Source: Bacteroidetes bacterium HGW-Bacteroidetes-4
GTDB lineage: Bacteria; Bacteroidota; Bacteroidia; Bacteroidales; SZUA-534
DNA length: 64,000 nucleotides
Direction: 5' to 3'
Assembly (NCBI GenBank): GCA_002840905.1
Contig: PHDD01000014.1
Location: forward strand, 1 to 64,000
Part shown: positions 20,177-30,883 of the stretch, piece by piece
Numbering within the stretch: the stretch's first letter is position 1
Layout of the letters: each line of letters begins with the position of its first letter
Translations under genes and position numbers: made by a program
Notes under the pieces: generated by a model
What the model was told of the DNA's origin: nothing
The model's database searches: none
What the model saw: the letters and a program-made list of their open reading frames with translations, nothing else

Positions 20177-22021
20177 TTAGTTTACCAGGTCGTCGCCACG
20201 TAAACGGCGAAAACGGGTGCGTGCTTCCATTCTATAAATACTATCGGCAAAATCGAGCATAATTTGTTTATAGAGTTCCATGGCCTTTTCATTATTTTTC
20301 AGTTGATGTTCATAGATGTCGGCCATGGCAAACAAGGCATTATCGGCAAGCACATCGTTGTAAAAATTTTTGGCAATGTATTGATAACATATCAGTGCAT
20401 CGGTAAAGCGCATCAGGCGCTGGTTTATCCGGGCTTTTAAAAACCAGGCGTCATCAATTAATTCGTGCGACGAAAAATTTTGAATTACTGAATCGATGGT
20501 TAACAAAGCCAGAGAATCTTTGCTCTGGTAGAAAAGCAGGTCGGCCCGTGCGTAAGTTTCCAGAGCTGTTTCAACGGTGTCCCAGCCCGAGTTTTCATAA
20601 ATAAAAAATGCCAGGTTGGCAGCATCGTTGGCAATCAATTTTGAGGTGCTTGCTTTAAGCACATCGAGCTGTGCCTGAGCCCACTGAAAGTTACCGATAA
20701 AATAAGCCAGCCGTCCTTTTCGGAATTTGGCCTCGGAGCCTACCGGATTATTCTTATTGTCGTCCTCAACCCTTGCATAAGCTAAAGTAGCTTCCCAAAC
20801 ATCGTTATCGAGCAGGTAAATATCGGCCAACTCCAGTTCAATTTCTCCTTTTTGCCTTGGATTTAAGCCTTTCAGGGTAATGGCATCTTCAAGTAAAAAA
20901 CGGGCCTCTACGGTTTTTCCCAGATAAAAAGCCTGCAAGTGCGCCAGGTTGGTGAGCAAATCGATGGTTTGCAGATTGGGACCCATCTCGTGCAATGCAG
21001 TAATAAACGATTCTTCCATCCTTACATAATCGGAATAACGATTATCAATTCCCAAAACAATTCGTTTATACATCACTTCAAGCAATTCGTTTCGGGCAGC
21101 AAAATAATATTCCAGAAATTTTCCCTTGGCAATTACATATTCATAAGCCTGAATGGCCACATCAAAATCGTTGTTTTCGGCAGCAGCACGTGCCAGCGAA
21201 AGTAGCCGCTGTCCATTTTCGTTCAGGCGCATATCGAGGGCTTTAGCCTGAATAAAAGCCATTTCAAAATCGTTGTCCTGAATAAACAACCAAACCAGCA
21301 TCTCACTATAAACCAACACATCGGGGTGCTTATTCACCTGTTCAAACAGGGCTTGCTTTAGTTTTTCGGTCAGGCTGTTGTCAATATCATTATACACTGC
21401 ATTTTGAAGCCTGGCCTGTACCGTATTTAAATACATATCGCTGATGCGAAGTAAATCGAGGTATTGCGCAATCATTTTGTCGTAATCGCGCATGTAATAA
21501 TACAACTGTGCCAAATCCATCTGAAATCCATAGGCTCCCTTCATCAGCTTTTTGCCTTCGAAATAACAGGCTTCAGCATAGGCATACAGGCGGTTCATCA
21601 TAAAGGCATTGGCCAGCCGGATAACCTGATGCTGATTGGGCTGTAATTTACCGATGGCCGACTCGTAGCTTGCCTTGGCTTTCGTCTCGTTGCCCGTTAA
21701 AGAATAAAGGTTTCCCAAATCGACATAGTAGCTTAACTCAAACTTATCGAAACGTATTTGACTTTTTACCAGATTTTCAGCTTTGTCGTAGGCTTCAATC
21801 TGAATCAGGCTGTTAAGATAGTAGCTGTAATACGCGTTGGATCGATTTGAATTATAAAGCTGTTCAAAAACTTCGGCTGCTTTTTGGTACTCCTTATTGC
21901 GGTAATATTGCAAGCCCAGCTGATGGTTGGTGGCCGATTCGCTGCCTTGCTGGGCATAAAGGGGCAAGCTCAGGATTCCAAGCAGTAAAAAAAGAAGGGT
22001 ATGTAACTTTAGTCGATTCAA
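20177..22021 (-). CDS. Tetratricopeptide-repeat exported protein
   Basis: Signal peptide ending 'LPLYAQ'; many TPR motifs (e.g. 'ALICYQYIAKNFYNDVLADNALFAMADIYEHQLKNNEKAMELYKQIM'). Confidence 0.83.
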   Translation of the reverse strand: MNRLKLHTLLFLLLGILSLPLYAQQGSESATNHQLGLQYYRNKEYQKAAEVFEQLYNSNRSNAYYSYYLNSLIQIEAYDKAENLVKSQIRFDKFELSYYVDLGNLYSLTGNETKAKASYESAIGKLQPNQHQVIRLANAFMMNRLYAYAEACYFEGKKLMKGAYGFQMDLAQLYYYMRDYDKMIAQYLDLLRISDMYLNTVQARLQNAVYNDIDNSLTEKLKQALFEQVNKHPDVLVYSEMLVWLFIQDNDFEMAFIQAKALDMRLNENGQRLLSLARAAAENNDFDVAIQAYEYVIAKGKFLEYYFAARNELLEVMYKRIVLGIDNRYSDYVRMEESFITALHEMGPNLQTIDLLTNLAHLQAFYLGKTVEARFLLEDAITLKGLNPRQKGEIELELADIYLLDNDVWEATLAYARVEDDNKNNPVGSEAKFRKGRLAYFIGNFQWAQAQLDVLKASTSKLIANDAANLAFFIYENSGWDTVETALETYARADLLFYQSKDSLALLTIDSVIQNFSSHELIDDAWFLKARINQRLMRFTDALICYQYIAKNFYNDVLADNALFAMADIYEHQLKNNEKAMELYKQIMLDFADSIYRMEARTRFRRLRGDDLVN

Positions 22022-22104
22022 TCGGTTCAGTTTTATTTAATTCAAATACACAGTTTGCCTTACATTAACAGTAAAGTTTACAGCTTGTTCCGGCTATTGA
22101 AAAA

Positions 22105-22560
22105 CTACCGGATTCGATCGGCTGAGCGAACCAGCTTTTCGTCTTTTTTGATGTTTCGATGGGCTAAAAATTCAAGCAATAAAGCTATAAAAGGAAAAAT
22201 TGCACCAAAAGCCCACTGTCCGCTGGTATTCAGCATTGGCCCTATGCGGAAAAAGTAAATGGCTTCAACAAGCAAAGCGGTTGCTAAAACCAGCATCACC
22301 AGCTTACATAAACGCATCTGTAAAACCCGGTTTTTGTATTTAAAAACGATGATAAGGCTTAGGATAGCACTTAAGCAGGGTAAAACGGCCAGCGGAAGTG
22401 TTGCTATTAAGGCAATTCCGGTTTCGGGATGTTGAAAACGGCAGGCAAACAGCTTATAAATTACATCGTTTGCTGTAAAGCTTGCTAGTGGAAACCAATA
22501 CATGGCCACCAATAAAGCAGCGGCCAACACTAAAAATAAGGTTTGAATTCGTTGTATCAT
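22105..22560 (-). CDS. DUF4293 family membrane protein
   Basis: 'MIQRIQTLFLVLAAALLVAMYWFPLASF', four TM helices and charged C-terminus. Confidence 0.75.
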   Translation of the reverse strand: MIQRIQTLFLVLAAALLVAMYWFPLASFTANDVIYKLFACRFQHPETGIALIATLPLAVLPCLSAILSLIIVFKYKNRVLQMRLCKLVMLVLATALLVEAIYFFRIGPMLNTSGQWAFGAIFPFIALLLEFLAHRNIKKDEKLVRSADRIR

Positions 22561-22687
22561 ATCAATTTAAAATTTAACACAGGCGAAATTAATATTTTAG
22601 AGCGAACCGGACTATACAAATATAAAAATGTTGAATAAAATCGCACCAGTCGGGCATCTTTTCAGCGGGTAACTTTTTATGTAAGAT

Positions 22688-23260
22688 TTAGTCAATTTCA
22701 ATTTGATATTTTGCCAGTAAACCCAAAACAGCAGGATTTAAAAATTTGGCCCCTTTGATGCGGTTTTCATCGGGATCGAAGCTGTAATTATAGGCAGTTC
22801 GGAAATCGGTTTTCTCAAGATTTGTTTTATAAAACAAGGCCCTATTTAAATTAGAATGGGCAAAAACACTTTTACTTAAATCGGTTTCGGTAAAATCGAC
22901 CTCCTCCATTTCACAATGTTCAAACTGCGTTTCTTTCAACTTTAATTGATTAAACGAAGCATAATTCAACTGGCAATGCGTAAAACCCAGGTCGAGCAAA
23001 AAAGGGTGAACGTGCGAAAAATCGGCACCGGTTAATTTGCAATTTAAAAACCGTACCTCACGCAACGCTGTATTGTTAAAAGTTACCAGACTAAAATTGC
23101 ATTGTTCAAAACTACATTGCATAAATATGAAATCGCTGAGTTTCAATTCCGAAAAATTACAGCCCACAAAGCGACAATGTTCGTATTCGGCCAGGTCCAA
23201 TGGCTCGTTTATGAAATCGATGCCTTCGTATTTTTGGTTTTCGATAAGGGGACTACTCAT
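22688..23260 (-). CDS. Pentapeptide-repeat protein (likely start MSSPLIENQKYEG)
   Basis: A(D/N)LXX-type repeats: 'YEHCRFVGCNFSELKLSDFIFMQCSFEQCNFSLVTFNNTALREVRFLNCKLTGADFS'. The ATG at 23260 is more plausible than the ORF-track start at 23350. Confidence 0.85.
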   Translation of the reverse strand: MSSPLIENQKYEGIDFINEPLDLAEYEHCRFVGCNFSELKLSDFIFMQCSFEQCNFSLVTFNNTALREVRFLNCKLTGADFSHVHPFLLDLGFTHCQLNYASFNQLKLKETQFEHCEMEEVDFTETDLSKSVFAHSNLNRALFYKTNLEKTDFRTAYNYSFDPDENRIKGAKFLNPAVLGLLAKYQIEID

Positions 23261-23587
23261 GACTACCATAAAAATTGAAATCCAAAGGTATAAAAACTTT
23301 GATGGCTGTTTTGCTCCAATGATGTAAAAAGCTGTAAAAAAACAGGGCAAAAATCATCTTAGTCGCTCTGTCAGGCATTTTTTGGACAGGTACGTAATTG
23401 TATTTTGTGTGGAAAAGGCTTTTTATCAGATTTTTTATTAGTGATTGGTTCATTCATTATCCTCAATCCTTAATTTGAGAATCAAAAAACCAGCAACAAG
23501 ATTCCAGAAAACGAATGCTGCCTGACAATACCTGCTTCCATAAGAAATCTTTCTATTTTTGAACATCTGAAACTAAAAACTTAAGCT

Positions 23588-23950
23588 ATGATACAACTTA
23601 TTAAAAGTCCATCGCTGGTTGAAGCGGCTGGTAACAAACCAAAACGGATTGAAGAGTTTTTTGGCCGGGTAAACAGCCAAAGCCACGAAGTAAGCATCGC
23701 CAAAATGACCAGCCCCAAGGGATGGATTGAACCCGGACAAACACCAGAATTTGATGAATACACGGTGGTTTTAAACGGTTGCCTGAGGGTGAAAACCCGG
23801 GAATCGGAGTTCGATGTAAAAGCCGGACAAGCCATTCTGATTGGCAAAGGGGAATGGGTACAATATACCAGTCCTTACGAAGGAGGTGCTGAATATGTAG
23901 CCGTTTGTTTGCCTGCTTTTGCTATGGAAACGGTTCATCGCGACGATTAA
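23588..23950 (+). CDS. Cupin-domain protein
   Basis: 'PEFDEYTVVLNGCLRVKTRESEFDVKAGQAILIGKGEWVQYTSP'. Confidence 0.82.
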   Translation: MIQLIKSPSLVEAAGNKPKRIEEFFGRVNSQSHEVSIAKMTSPKGWIEPGQTPEFDEYTVVLNGCLRVKTRESEFDVKAGQAILIGKGEWVQYTSPYEGGAEYVAVCLPAFAMETVHRDD

Positions 23951-23993
23951 ACACCATTTAAAACCGACTGCGGTTTTGATGTAACATAGTTAC

Positions 23994-24030
23994 AAAAAAA
24001 GGATGCCGATTTTTTTGAGCATCCTTTTTT
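23994..24030. terminator. Bidirectional rho-independent terminator
   Basis: AAAAAAAGGATGC-loop-GCATCCTTTTTT between convergent genes. Confidence 0.85.
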
Positions 24031-24046
24031 GCAGTATCATGAAAAT

Positions 24047-26665
24047 TTATTTTATAAATGTTTTTGCCTTTTCAATAGCAGCATCAATTCCTTCGGGATT
24101 TTTTCCACCGGCAGTGGCAAAAAACGCCTGTCCGCCTCCACCGCCCTGAATCTCTTTCGATATTTCGCGGATAATGTTTCCGGCGTTTAAATTCCGCTGA
24201 TTGACCAGATTATCTGAAATCATAACGGCCAGATTGGCTTTACCATCGACCTCGGCCCCCAGAACCAGGAACAGGTTATCCAACTCGCCCTTTAACTGGA
24301 AGGCAATGTCTTTTAAATCGGCAGCCGAGACTACTTCAACTTTTGCAAAAATGGTATTGAAACCGTTGATTTCTTTTACCGAATCTTTTAACGCGGCTTT
24401 CACAATTTTGGCCGCATCTTTACTAAACTGATCCACCTTTTTGGCCAGGTGCTGATTATCGGCAATAAGCTTCTCGATATCGGCCAGCAGGTTTTTGTTG
24501 CTTTTTACCAATTCGGTAATTCCCTGAAGGGTATTTAAACGGGAATTTACGTATTTCTCAGCTTCGTAAGCGCTAACCGCTTCAATCCGGCGGATACCAG
24601 CAGCAATAGAACTTTCGGAAGTTATTTTAAACAAACCGATTTGACCGGTTGCATTCACATGAGTTCCGGCACAAAGTTCCACCGAGTCGCCAAACTTAAT
24701 TACCCTGACCACATCGCCGTATTTTTCGCCAAAAAGGGCCATAGCTCCCATTTCGCGGGCTTTCTCGATAGGAATCTCGCGTTTTTCTTCCAACGAAAGG
24801 TTCTCACGAATTTTTTGATTGACCCGTTTTTCCACCTCGGCCAGTTCTTCGGGCGTAAGTTTTTGAAAATGGCTAAAGTCGAAGCGCAGGTATTCGGGAG
24901 TAACCAGCGAACCTTTTTGCTCCACATGTTTTCCGAGCACCTGGCGCAAAGCTTGATGCAACAAGTGCGTTGCCGAATGGTTGCATTGGGTAGCCAGCCG
25001 TTTGTTACCGCTAACCACTGCTTTAAAAGCAAAACCTGTATCCTCGGGCAATTCTTTTACCAGATGAATGATTTGATTGTGTTCCTTTTTAACATCAATA
25101 ATGCTGTATTTTTTTCCATCGGCTTCAATATAGCCGGTATCGCCAACCTGGCCACCACCTTCGGCATAAAAAGGCGTAATGTTAAAAACCAACTGGTACA
25201 AATCGCCGGTTTTAGCCGACACTTTACGGTATTTGGTAATATGAACATCGGCTTCGGTATAATCGTAACCAATAAACTCGGCTTTATCGTCCATAGCCAC
25301 TTCCACCCAATCGTCGGTTTCCAGGGTAGCTGCTGAGCGTGAACGTTCTTTTTGCTCGTTCATGGCTTCGTCGAACTCCTTGCGGTTAACAATCAATCCG
25401 TTTTCTTTCAGAATAAGCTGGGTTAAATCGAGTGGGAAGCCGTAGGTGTCGTATAATTCAAAAGCTACTTTACCGCTGACTACCTTGTAATCGTCGGCAA
25501 TGGTTTTTTCAATAAGCTGATCCAATAATTTTATTCCCGTAGCTAAGGTTCGCAGAAAAGAGTTTTCTTCTTCCTGAATCACTTTTCCGATGATGTTTTG
25601 CTGAGCTTTTAGTTCTGGATAAGCTTCGCCCATGGTGTCGATAAGTACAGGAATTAAGCGGTACATAAAAGGTTCTTTTCGGTCGAGGAAGGTAAAACCA
25701 TAACGCACAGCCCTTCGCAGAATTCGCCGGATAACATATCCGGCTTTGTTGTTCGACGGAAGTTGTCCGTCGGTAATAGCAAAAGCAATGGTACGGATGT
25801 GATCGGCAATAACCCGCATGGCCACATCGCTCTGCTTTTGGGCACCATATTTTACTCCGGATAAATCAGCAATTTCTTGAATAAGGGGTTGAAACACGTC
25901 GGTGTCGTAGTTCGATTGCTTTCCCTGTAAAGCCATGCACAAGCGCTCGAACCCCATTCCGGTATCCACGTGTTTGCTCGGCAGCGATTCCAATTTACCA
26001 TCGGCTTTACGGTTGTATTGGATAAAAACCAGGTTCCATATTTCAATTACCTGAGGATGATCGTTATTAACCAGGGTTTTTCCATCGACTTTAGCCCGTT
26101 CTTCGTCGGAACGTAAATCGACGTGAATTTCAGAACAGGGCCCACAAGGCCCGGTATTACCCATTTCCCAAAAGTTGTCTTTTTTATTTCCGGTCAGAAT
26201 TCTATCCTGGGGCAGGAACTTGCTCCAATGTTTTTTGGCTTCTTCATCCAACAACACGTTATCTTCGGCATCGCCTTCAAAAATTGTGGCGTAAAGCCGG
26301 TCGGGCGACAAACCAAACTCAGCAACCAAAAGTTCCCAGGCCCAGTTAATGGCCTCTTCTTTAAAATAATCGCCAAACGACCAGTTACCCAACATCTCGA
26401 ACATGGTATGGTGATAAGTGTCGTGACCCACTTCTTCCAAATCGTTGTGTTTACCCGAAACCCGCAAGCATTTTTGTGCATTGGCAATTCTTGGATATTT
26501 AACCGGCGAGTTGCCTAAAAAAATATCTTTAAACTGGTTCATGCCAGCGTTGGTAAACATTAAGGTTGGATCGTCCTTAATTACCATGGGTGCACTGGCA
26601 ACTACCTGATGCTGCTTTGAAGCAAAAAAATCTTTGAACTTTTGTCTTATCTCCCTAGAATTCAT
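24047..26665 (-). CDS. alaS: Alanyl-tRNA synthetase
   Basis: '[51 protein letters not shown]', '[12 protein letters not shown]', '[16 protein letters not shown]', '[13 protein letters not shown]', C-terminal '[17 protein letters not shown]'. Confidence 0.98.
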   Translation of the reverse strand: MNSREIRQKFKDFFASKQHQVVASAPMVIKDDPTLMFTNAGMNQFKDIFLGNSPVKYPRIANAQKCLRVSGKHNDLEEVGHDTYHHTMFEMLGNWSFGDYFKEEAINWAWELLVAEFGLSPDRLYATIFEGDAEDNVLLDEEAKKHWSKFLPQDRILTGNKKDNFWEMGNTGPCGPCSEIHVDLRSDEERAKVDGKTLVNNDHPQVIEIWNLVFIQYNRKADGKLESLPSKHVDTGMGFERLCMALQGKQSNYDTDVFQPLIQEIADLSGVKYGAQKQSDVAMRVIADHIRTIAFAITDGQLPSNNKAGYVIRRILRRAVRYGFTFLDRKEPFMYRLIPVLIDTMGEAYPELKAQQNIIGKVIQEEENSFLRTLATGIKLLDQLIEKTIADDYKVVSGKVAFELYDTYGFPLDLTQLILKENGLIVNRKEFDEAMNEQKERSRSAATLETDDWVEVAMDDKAEFIGYDYTEADVHITKYRKVSAKTGDLYQLVFNITPFYAEGGGQVGDTGYIEADGKKYSIIDVKKEHNQIIHLVKELPEDTGFAFKAVVSGNKRLATQCNHSATHLLHQALRQVLGKHVEQKGSLVTPEYLRFDFSHFQKLTPEELAEVEKRVNQKIRENLSLEEKREIPIEKAREMGAMALFGEKYGDVVRVIKFGDSVELCAGTHVNATGQIGLFKITSESSIAAGIRRIEAVSAYEAEKYVNSRLNTLQGITELVKSNKNLLADIEKLIADNQHLAKKVDQFSKDAAKIVKAALKDSVKEINGFNTIFAKVEVVSAADLKDIAFQLKGELDNLFLVLGAEVDGKANLAVMISDNLVNQRNLNAGNIIREISKEIQGGGGGQAFFATAGGKNPEGIDAAIEKAKTFIK

Positions 26666-26772
26666 ACAACTATATTTAACTTGAATGTGAGTACCCTTTT
26701 TAAAAAGGTTGTAAAATTAATTTATTTCATTTAGATTTGTAGCGCTATATATAAAAAAGATGCGGATATAAC

Positions 26773-27744
26773 ATGCCAAAATCGAAATATAAATTTGATC
26801 CGGAACGCTTAAGCTACGAAAAGATAGTACTAAGCCATGGACAAAGATTTCTGAAATTTCTAAAGCAAGTGGCTGCAATAGCCGTGGTAGCTGCTATCAT
26901 GCTGTTTATATTATCCATATTTTTTGATACTCCCGGCGAACGCCAGCAAAAAAGAGAAAACAAGCAATTGGTGGCTCAGTACGAATTCCTGAATAAGAAA
27001 CTGGAATTGATGGAGCAAACCATGGAACAAATAAAAGAACGCGATGATAATATTTATCGCTTAATTTTTGGTGCAGAGCCTATTTCAAAAGCCCAGCGCG
27101 AAGCAGGATTTGGCGGGGTTAATCGTTACAAAGAGCTTGAGGGTTACAACAATTCAGAACTGGTGATTGAAACATCCAAAAAACTGGACCAGTTATTAAA
27201 ACAACTCGATGTACAATGGAAATCGTACGAAGAAGTAGTGGAACTGGCCAAAGAAAAAGAAGTTTTTCTTGCCTCGATTCCTGCAATTTCGCCCATTGCT
27301 GATAAAGATTTAACCCGTTTTGCTTCGGGATACGGATACCGGATTCATCCCATTTACCGCACACGGAAAATGCACACCGGGATTGATCTTACCGCACCAG
27401 CCGGTACCGAAGTTTATGCTACGGGCGACGGCAAAATAATTAAAATCGGTTACACTCCGGGAGGTTATGGTAAACGAATTATTATTGACCACGGTTTTGG
27501 ATACAAAACCTTATATGCCCACCTGAATGACATTTATGTTAGGGAAGGCCAAAAAGTTAAACGGGGCGAATTAATTGGAGCAGTTGGTAACACTGGTCGT
27601 TCTACAGCACCTCATCTGCACTACGAAGTGCGAAAAAATAATAATACCGAAAATCCGGTTAACTACTATTACAACGACTTAACACCGGAACAATACGACG
27701 AGGTAATCACGGTGTCGTCGCGTATGAATATGAGTTTCGACTAA
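26773..27744 (+). CDS. M23-family metallopeptidase (LytM) with N-terminal TM and coiled coil
   Basis: 'GYGYRIHPIYRTRKMHTGIDLTAPAGTEVYATGDGKI...IDHGFGYKTLYAHLNDI...GNTGRSTAPHLHYEV'. Confidence 0.93.
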   Translation: MPKSKYKFDPERLSYEKIVLSHGQRFLKFLKQVAAIAVVAAIMLFILSIFFDTPGERQQKRENKQLVAQYEFLNKKLELMEQTMEQIKERDDNIYRLIFGAEPISKAQREAGFGGVNRYKELEGYNNSELVIETSKKLDQLLKQLDVQWKSYEEVVELAKEKEVFLASIPAISPIADKDLTRFASGYGYRIHPIYRTRKMHTGIDLTAPAGTEVYATGDGKIIKIGYTPGGYGKRIIIDHGFGYKTLYAHLNDIYVREGQKVKRGELIGAVGNTGRSTAPHLHYEVRKNNNTENPVNYYYNDLTPEQYDEVITVSSRMNMSFD

Positions 27745-27749
27745 AAATC

Positions 27750-28841
27750 ATGAGTAAAATCCTTACTTTTTCTATTCTCTTTTGGGGAGTTTTGTGCCTT
27801 AATTTTACTTTAGCCGGACAAGAGCAACAAATTGTTCCCGATTCGCTTTGTAATGATACCCTTACCATTATTGGTGTGGGCGACATTATGCCGGGAACCA
27901 ACTTTCCGTCGCCAAATTTACTGCCTCCAAATAACGATTGTATGGCGCTATTTAGCGATGTCCTCCCTTGGTTAAAACAGGCTGATTTAACAGTCGGAAA
28001 CCTGGAAGGCTGTCTTTCAGATGATGCTCCATTGGAAAAACGTTGTAAAGACACCACCATATGCTATGCTTTCCGAATGCCCGAATCGTATGGCGGCTGC
28101 TTAAAAGAAGTCGGATTCGATGTTCTTACGCTGGCCAACAATCACTCGGGTGATTTTGGAGATGCCGGAAGACAAACTACCGTAAGTATTTTAGATAGCC
28201 TGCAAATTTATCATGCCGGATGGGTTCAGCATCCCGTAAGTCGATTTACAAAAAACAACATTACCTATGGCGTGGCAGCCTTTGCTCCAAATAAAGGAAC
28301 CGTTGGAATTAATAATTATGCCTACGCCCAATACCTGGTCGATAGTTTGAATAAAATTTGCGATATAGTTATTGTTACCTTTCACGGAGGAGCCGAAGGA
28401 AGTAAATACCAGCACGTAACGCGTGAGTACGAAACCTTTTATGGCGAAAACCGGGGTAATGTATATGAATTTGCCCGTATGGTAATTGATGCCGGAGCCG
28501 ATGTGGTTTTTGGACACGGCCCTCATGTTCCACGAGCCGTTGATTTATATAAAGACCGATTTATTGCCTATAGCCTGGGGAATTTTTGTACTTACGGAAG
28601 GTTTAATCTTACAGGTCCCAATGGAGCTGCTCCCTTAATTGAACTAAAAACCGACAGTCAGGGTAAATTCCTCGAAGGACAGATATACTCAGCGCATCAA
28701 CCGGGAAATAGCGGGGTAAAGATTGATTCCAGTAGAAAAGCTGTGAAGCTTATAAAGTTTTTAACCGAAACTGATTTTCCCGAATCGCCACTAATTATTA
28801 ATGATGAAGGAACAATTAAAAAACGGCTTGAAAAGTTATAG
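27750..28841 (+). CDS. CapA/PgsA-family (metallophosphatase-like) exported protein
   Basis: 'TLTIIGVGDIMPGTNFP', 'DLTVGNLEGCLS', 'FDVLTLANNHSGDFG', 'VFGHGPHVPRAVDLYKDRFIAYSLGNF'. Confidence 0.87.
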   Translation: MSKILTFSILFWGVLCLNFTLAGQEQQIVPDSLCNDTLTIIGVGDIMPGTNFPSPNLLPPNNDCMALFSDVLPWLKQADLTVGNLEGCLSDDAPLEKRCKDTTICYAFRMPESYGGCLKEVGFDVLTLANNHSGDFGDAGRQTTVSILDSLQIYHAGWVQHPVSRFTKNNITYGVAAFAPNKGTVGINNYAYAQYLVDSLNKICDIVIVTFHGGAEGSKYQHVTREYETFYGENRGNVYEFARMVIDAGADVVFGHGPHVPRAVDLYKDRFIAYSLGNFCTYGRFNLTGPNGAAPLIELKTDSQGKFLEGQIYSAHQPGNSGVKIDSSRKAVKLIKFLTETDFPESPLIINDEGTIKKRLEKL

Positions 28842-28877
28842 TTTTTTTAATACCTTTCCCTATCAATTAAATAAGCT

Positions 28878-29219
28878 ATGCCTTACAAAGAACAAAAAAT
28901 TGAAAAGCTTTTTTACACCATCGGTGAAGTAGCAGCCATGTTTGATGTAAACACTTCGTTAATAAGGTTCTGGGAAAAAGAATTCGATATAATTAAGCCC
29001 AAAAGAAACAAGAAAGGCAACCGCTTATTTACCAAACAAGATGTTGAGAATTTTTACATTATTTTTCATCTGGTAAAGGAACGTGGCATGACTTTAGATG
29101 GCGCCCGAAAAAAAATGAAAGAAAACCGCGAAGATACCATCAACAATTTTGAGGTGGTAAAATCGCTTGAGAACATAAAGCAAATGCTGCTTGATGTTAA
29201 AAATTCGCTTGGCGATTAA
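28878..29219 (+). CDS. MerR-family transcriptional regulator
   Basis: 'FYTIGEVAAMFDVNTSLIRFWEKEFDIIKPKRNKKGNRLFTKQDVENFYIIFHLVKERGMTLDGARKKMKE'. Confidence 0.9.
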   Translation: MPYKEQKIEKLFYTIGEVAAMFDVNTSLIRFWEKEFDIIKPKRNKKGNRLFTKQDVENFYIIFHLVKERGMTLDGARKKMKENREDTINNFEVVKSLENIKQMLLDVKNSLGD

Positions 29220-30343
29220 GCCATTTTCCCCTTAATAAATGTTTTAATTTTACTGATGGCCATACTAATTTCGTAAGGATGACGGGCTATGTTAAAACGA
29301 ACAAAGTTTTTGCCTTGTTCACTAAAATGAATTCCGGGAATGGTGGCTACTTTTTGTTCGTCGTACAATGCCATGGCAAAATCGAAACCATCGGTAAAAG
29401 CGGGCGGAAGCATAGCCCAAACGAAATATCCACCTTGAGCAGGAACAACTGAAAACCCCAGCTCGTTTAGCGCATCTTTTAATTGATTGTAGTTTCCTTT
29501 TAGTTTATCGCGTAAGTCTTCGGTATAATCACGGCCAAAACTGTATTTATCGAGATAAGCAGCCAGGGCTGTTTGCAAGAGTGAAGGGGCACACAATCCG
29601 GTGTAGTCATGCACATGGGCAAGGGCATCCATATGCGATGCATCGGCAATAAGATAACCCAGACGCCATCCGGTAATTGAAAACTGCTTTGAAAAAGCGT
29701 TTACATAAAACAAATACGGGTTTATTTTATCGGTGGGCAAATAAGGTTTTACATCGAAATACAATTCAGAATACACAGCATCGAAAATCAGATAAACCTG
29801 ATGTTTAAGCGAGAGCTCTGTTAAAGATTCTATCTCGTGCCGGGAATAAACTTTACCCAAAGGGTTTCCAGGCGAAGCAAGTAAAATAATCCGGACATTT
29901 TTGGATTTTATATCTTCTTCAATCTTAGAAAAATCAATTACCGGTTCATTGGGATAAGCCACAAAGGGCAAATTGAATATACGCGCCAGATTATGATAAC
30001 TCTCATACACCGGATCGAAAGCCAGGACAGAAAATTTTTCTTTAATCAGGTTTTGCAGGTAGATGAACAACAATGAAATTGCTTCGGTTGCTCCATTAAC
30101 CATTATGAACTGCTGCTGTGGAAGTTTATAGTATTTTGCCAGTTGTTCAAGTAAAGCGTACACTCCACGGCCGGGTGCATATTGATGGATATTATCGTTG
30201 GCAACCAATCGTAAGATGTCAATCAGTTCCTTAGGCGGATCAAAAGCCGGAATGCCCTGAGCCAGGTTGATGCCTCCCTGTAACTTAACTTTATTCGACA
30301 TAAAACTGATTAATGAACCTTTAGGCAATTCTTTATTACTCAT
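29216..30343 (-). CDS. PLP-dependent class I/II aminotransferase (methionine aminotransferase-like)
   Basis: 'INLAQGIPAFDPPKELIDILR', 'LLASPGNPLGKVYSRHEI', 'YVNAFSKQFSITGWRLGYLIA'. Start at MSNKELPKG (30343) preferred because the ORF-track start at 30391 lies over a terminator hairpin. Confidence 0.88.
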   Translation of the reverse strand: MSNKELPKGSLISFMSNKVKLQGGINLAQGIPAFDPPKELIDILRLVANDNIHQYAPGRGVYALLEQLAKYYKLPQQQFIMVNGATEAISLLFIYLQNLIKEKFSVLAFDPVYESYHNLARIFNLPFVAYPNEPVIDFSKIEEDIKSKNVRIILLASPGNPLGKVYSRHEIESLTELSLKHQVYLIFDAVYSELYFDVKPYLPTDKINPYLFYVNAFSKQFSITGWRLGYLIADASHMDALAHVHDYTGLCAPSLLQTALAAYLDKYSFGRDYTEDLRDKLKGNYNQLKDALNELGFSVVPAQGGYFVWAMLPPAFTDGFDFAMALYDEQKVATIPGIHFSEQGKNFVRFNIARHPYEISMAISKIKTFIKGKMA

Positions 30344-30362
30344 AGTTGAAACTTTAAACAAA

Positions 30363-30387
30363 TAAAAAAAAGCCCCGTAAAGGGCTC
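30363..30387 (-). terminator. Rho-independent terminator of the DUF1987 gene
   Basis: On the minus strand: AGCCC-TTTACGG-GGCT-like hairpin followed by TTTTTTTT. Confidence 0.75.
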
Positions 30388-30410
30388 CCATCTTTTTAAA
30401 CTAAAAAATA

Positions 30411-30785
30411 TTAAAAAGAAATAAATTTAAAAGGAATATCCACCAAATCGCGAAAGTATTCGCCGGCATCCAACATGTCTTCGTCGTCTTCCTGATAATA
30501 CCATTCAATTTCCACGTCGGCTCCTCCTTTATAAAGCAGGTTTAGTTTTTTAATTATAGAAAAAAACATTTTTGATGATGCCGTATTGTAATACTTTAAT
30601 TTAAACGACAGAACGGTTTGTGCTACCGGAGTTTTGCAATATTGCTCAAGCCATTCCAATACCGGTTGATAAAGCATGGTCGCATTTTCGGGCAACGATT
30701 GCCCGGCAATTTTCAGTTCTCCTGTAGTAGCTGAGAACAACAAATCGGGACGCTGTTTATCTCCCTTAATTAACAAATCGTTCAT
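30411..30785 (-). CDS. DUF1987 (SiaC-like regulatory phosphoprotein) family protein
   Basis: 'FSATTGELKIAGQSLPENATMLYQPVLEWLEQY...LSFKLKYYNTASSKMFFSIIKKLN...EWYYQEDDEDMLDAGEYF'. Confidence 0.83.
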   Translation of the reverse strand: MNDLLIKGDKQRPDLLFSATTGELKIAGQSLPENATMLYQPVLEWLEQYCKTPVAQTVLSFKLKYYNTASSKMFFSIIKKLNLLYKGGADVEIEWYYQEDDEDMLDAGEYFRDLVDIPFKFISF

Positions 30786-30883
30786 ATGGTTTATTTTTCA
30801 TTGCTAAACTATAATACAACTCTTTCTTTGAATTTTAAGAATTATAAAAATAATAACTCTAACATTACAAAACAAGATTAGTT

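Noticed and set aside
24641-25336. 231-aa ORF on the plus strand inside alaS, and other long antisense ORFs (24201, 26123, 21464)
   Set aside because: Fully antisense to a clearly coding gene; composition mirrors the alaS codons and no independent start or family signal is visible.
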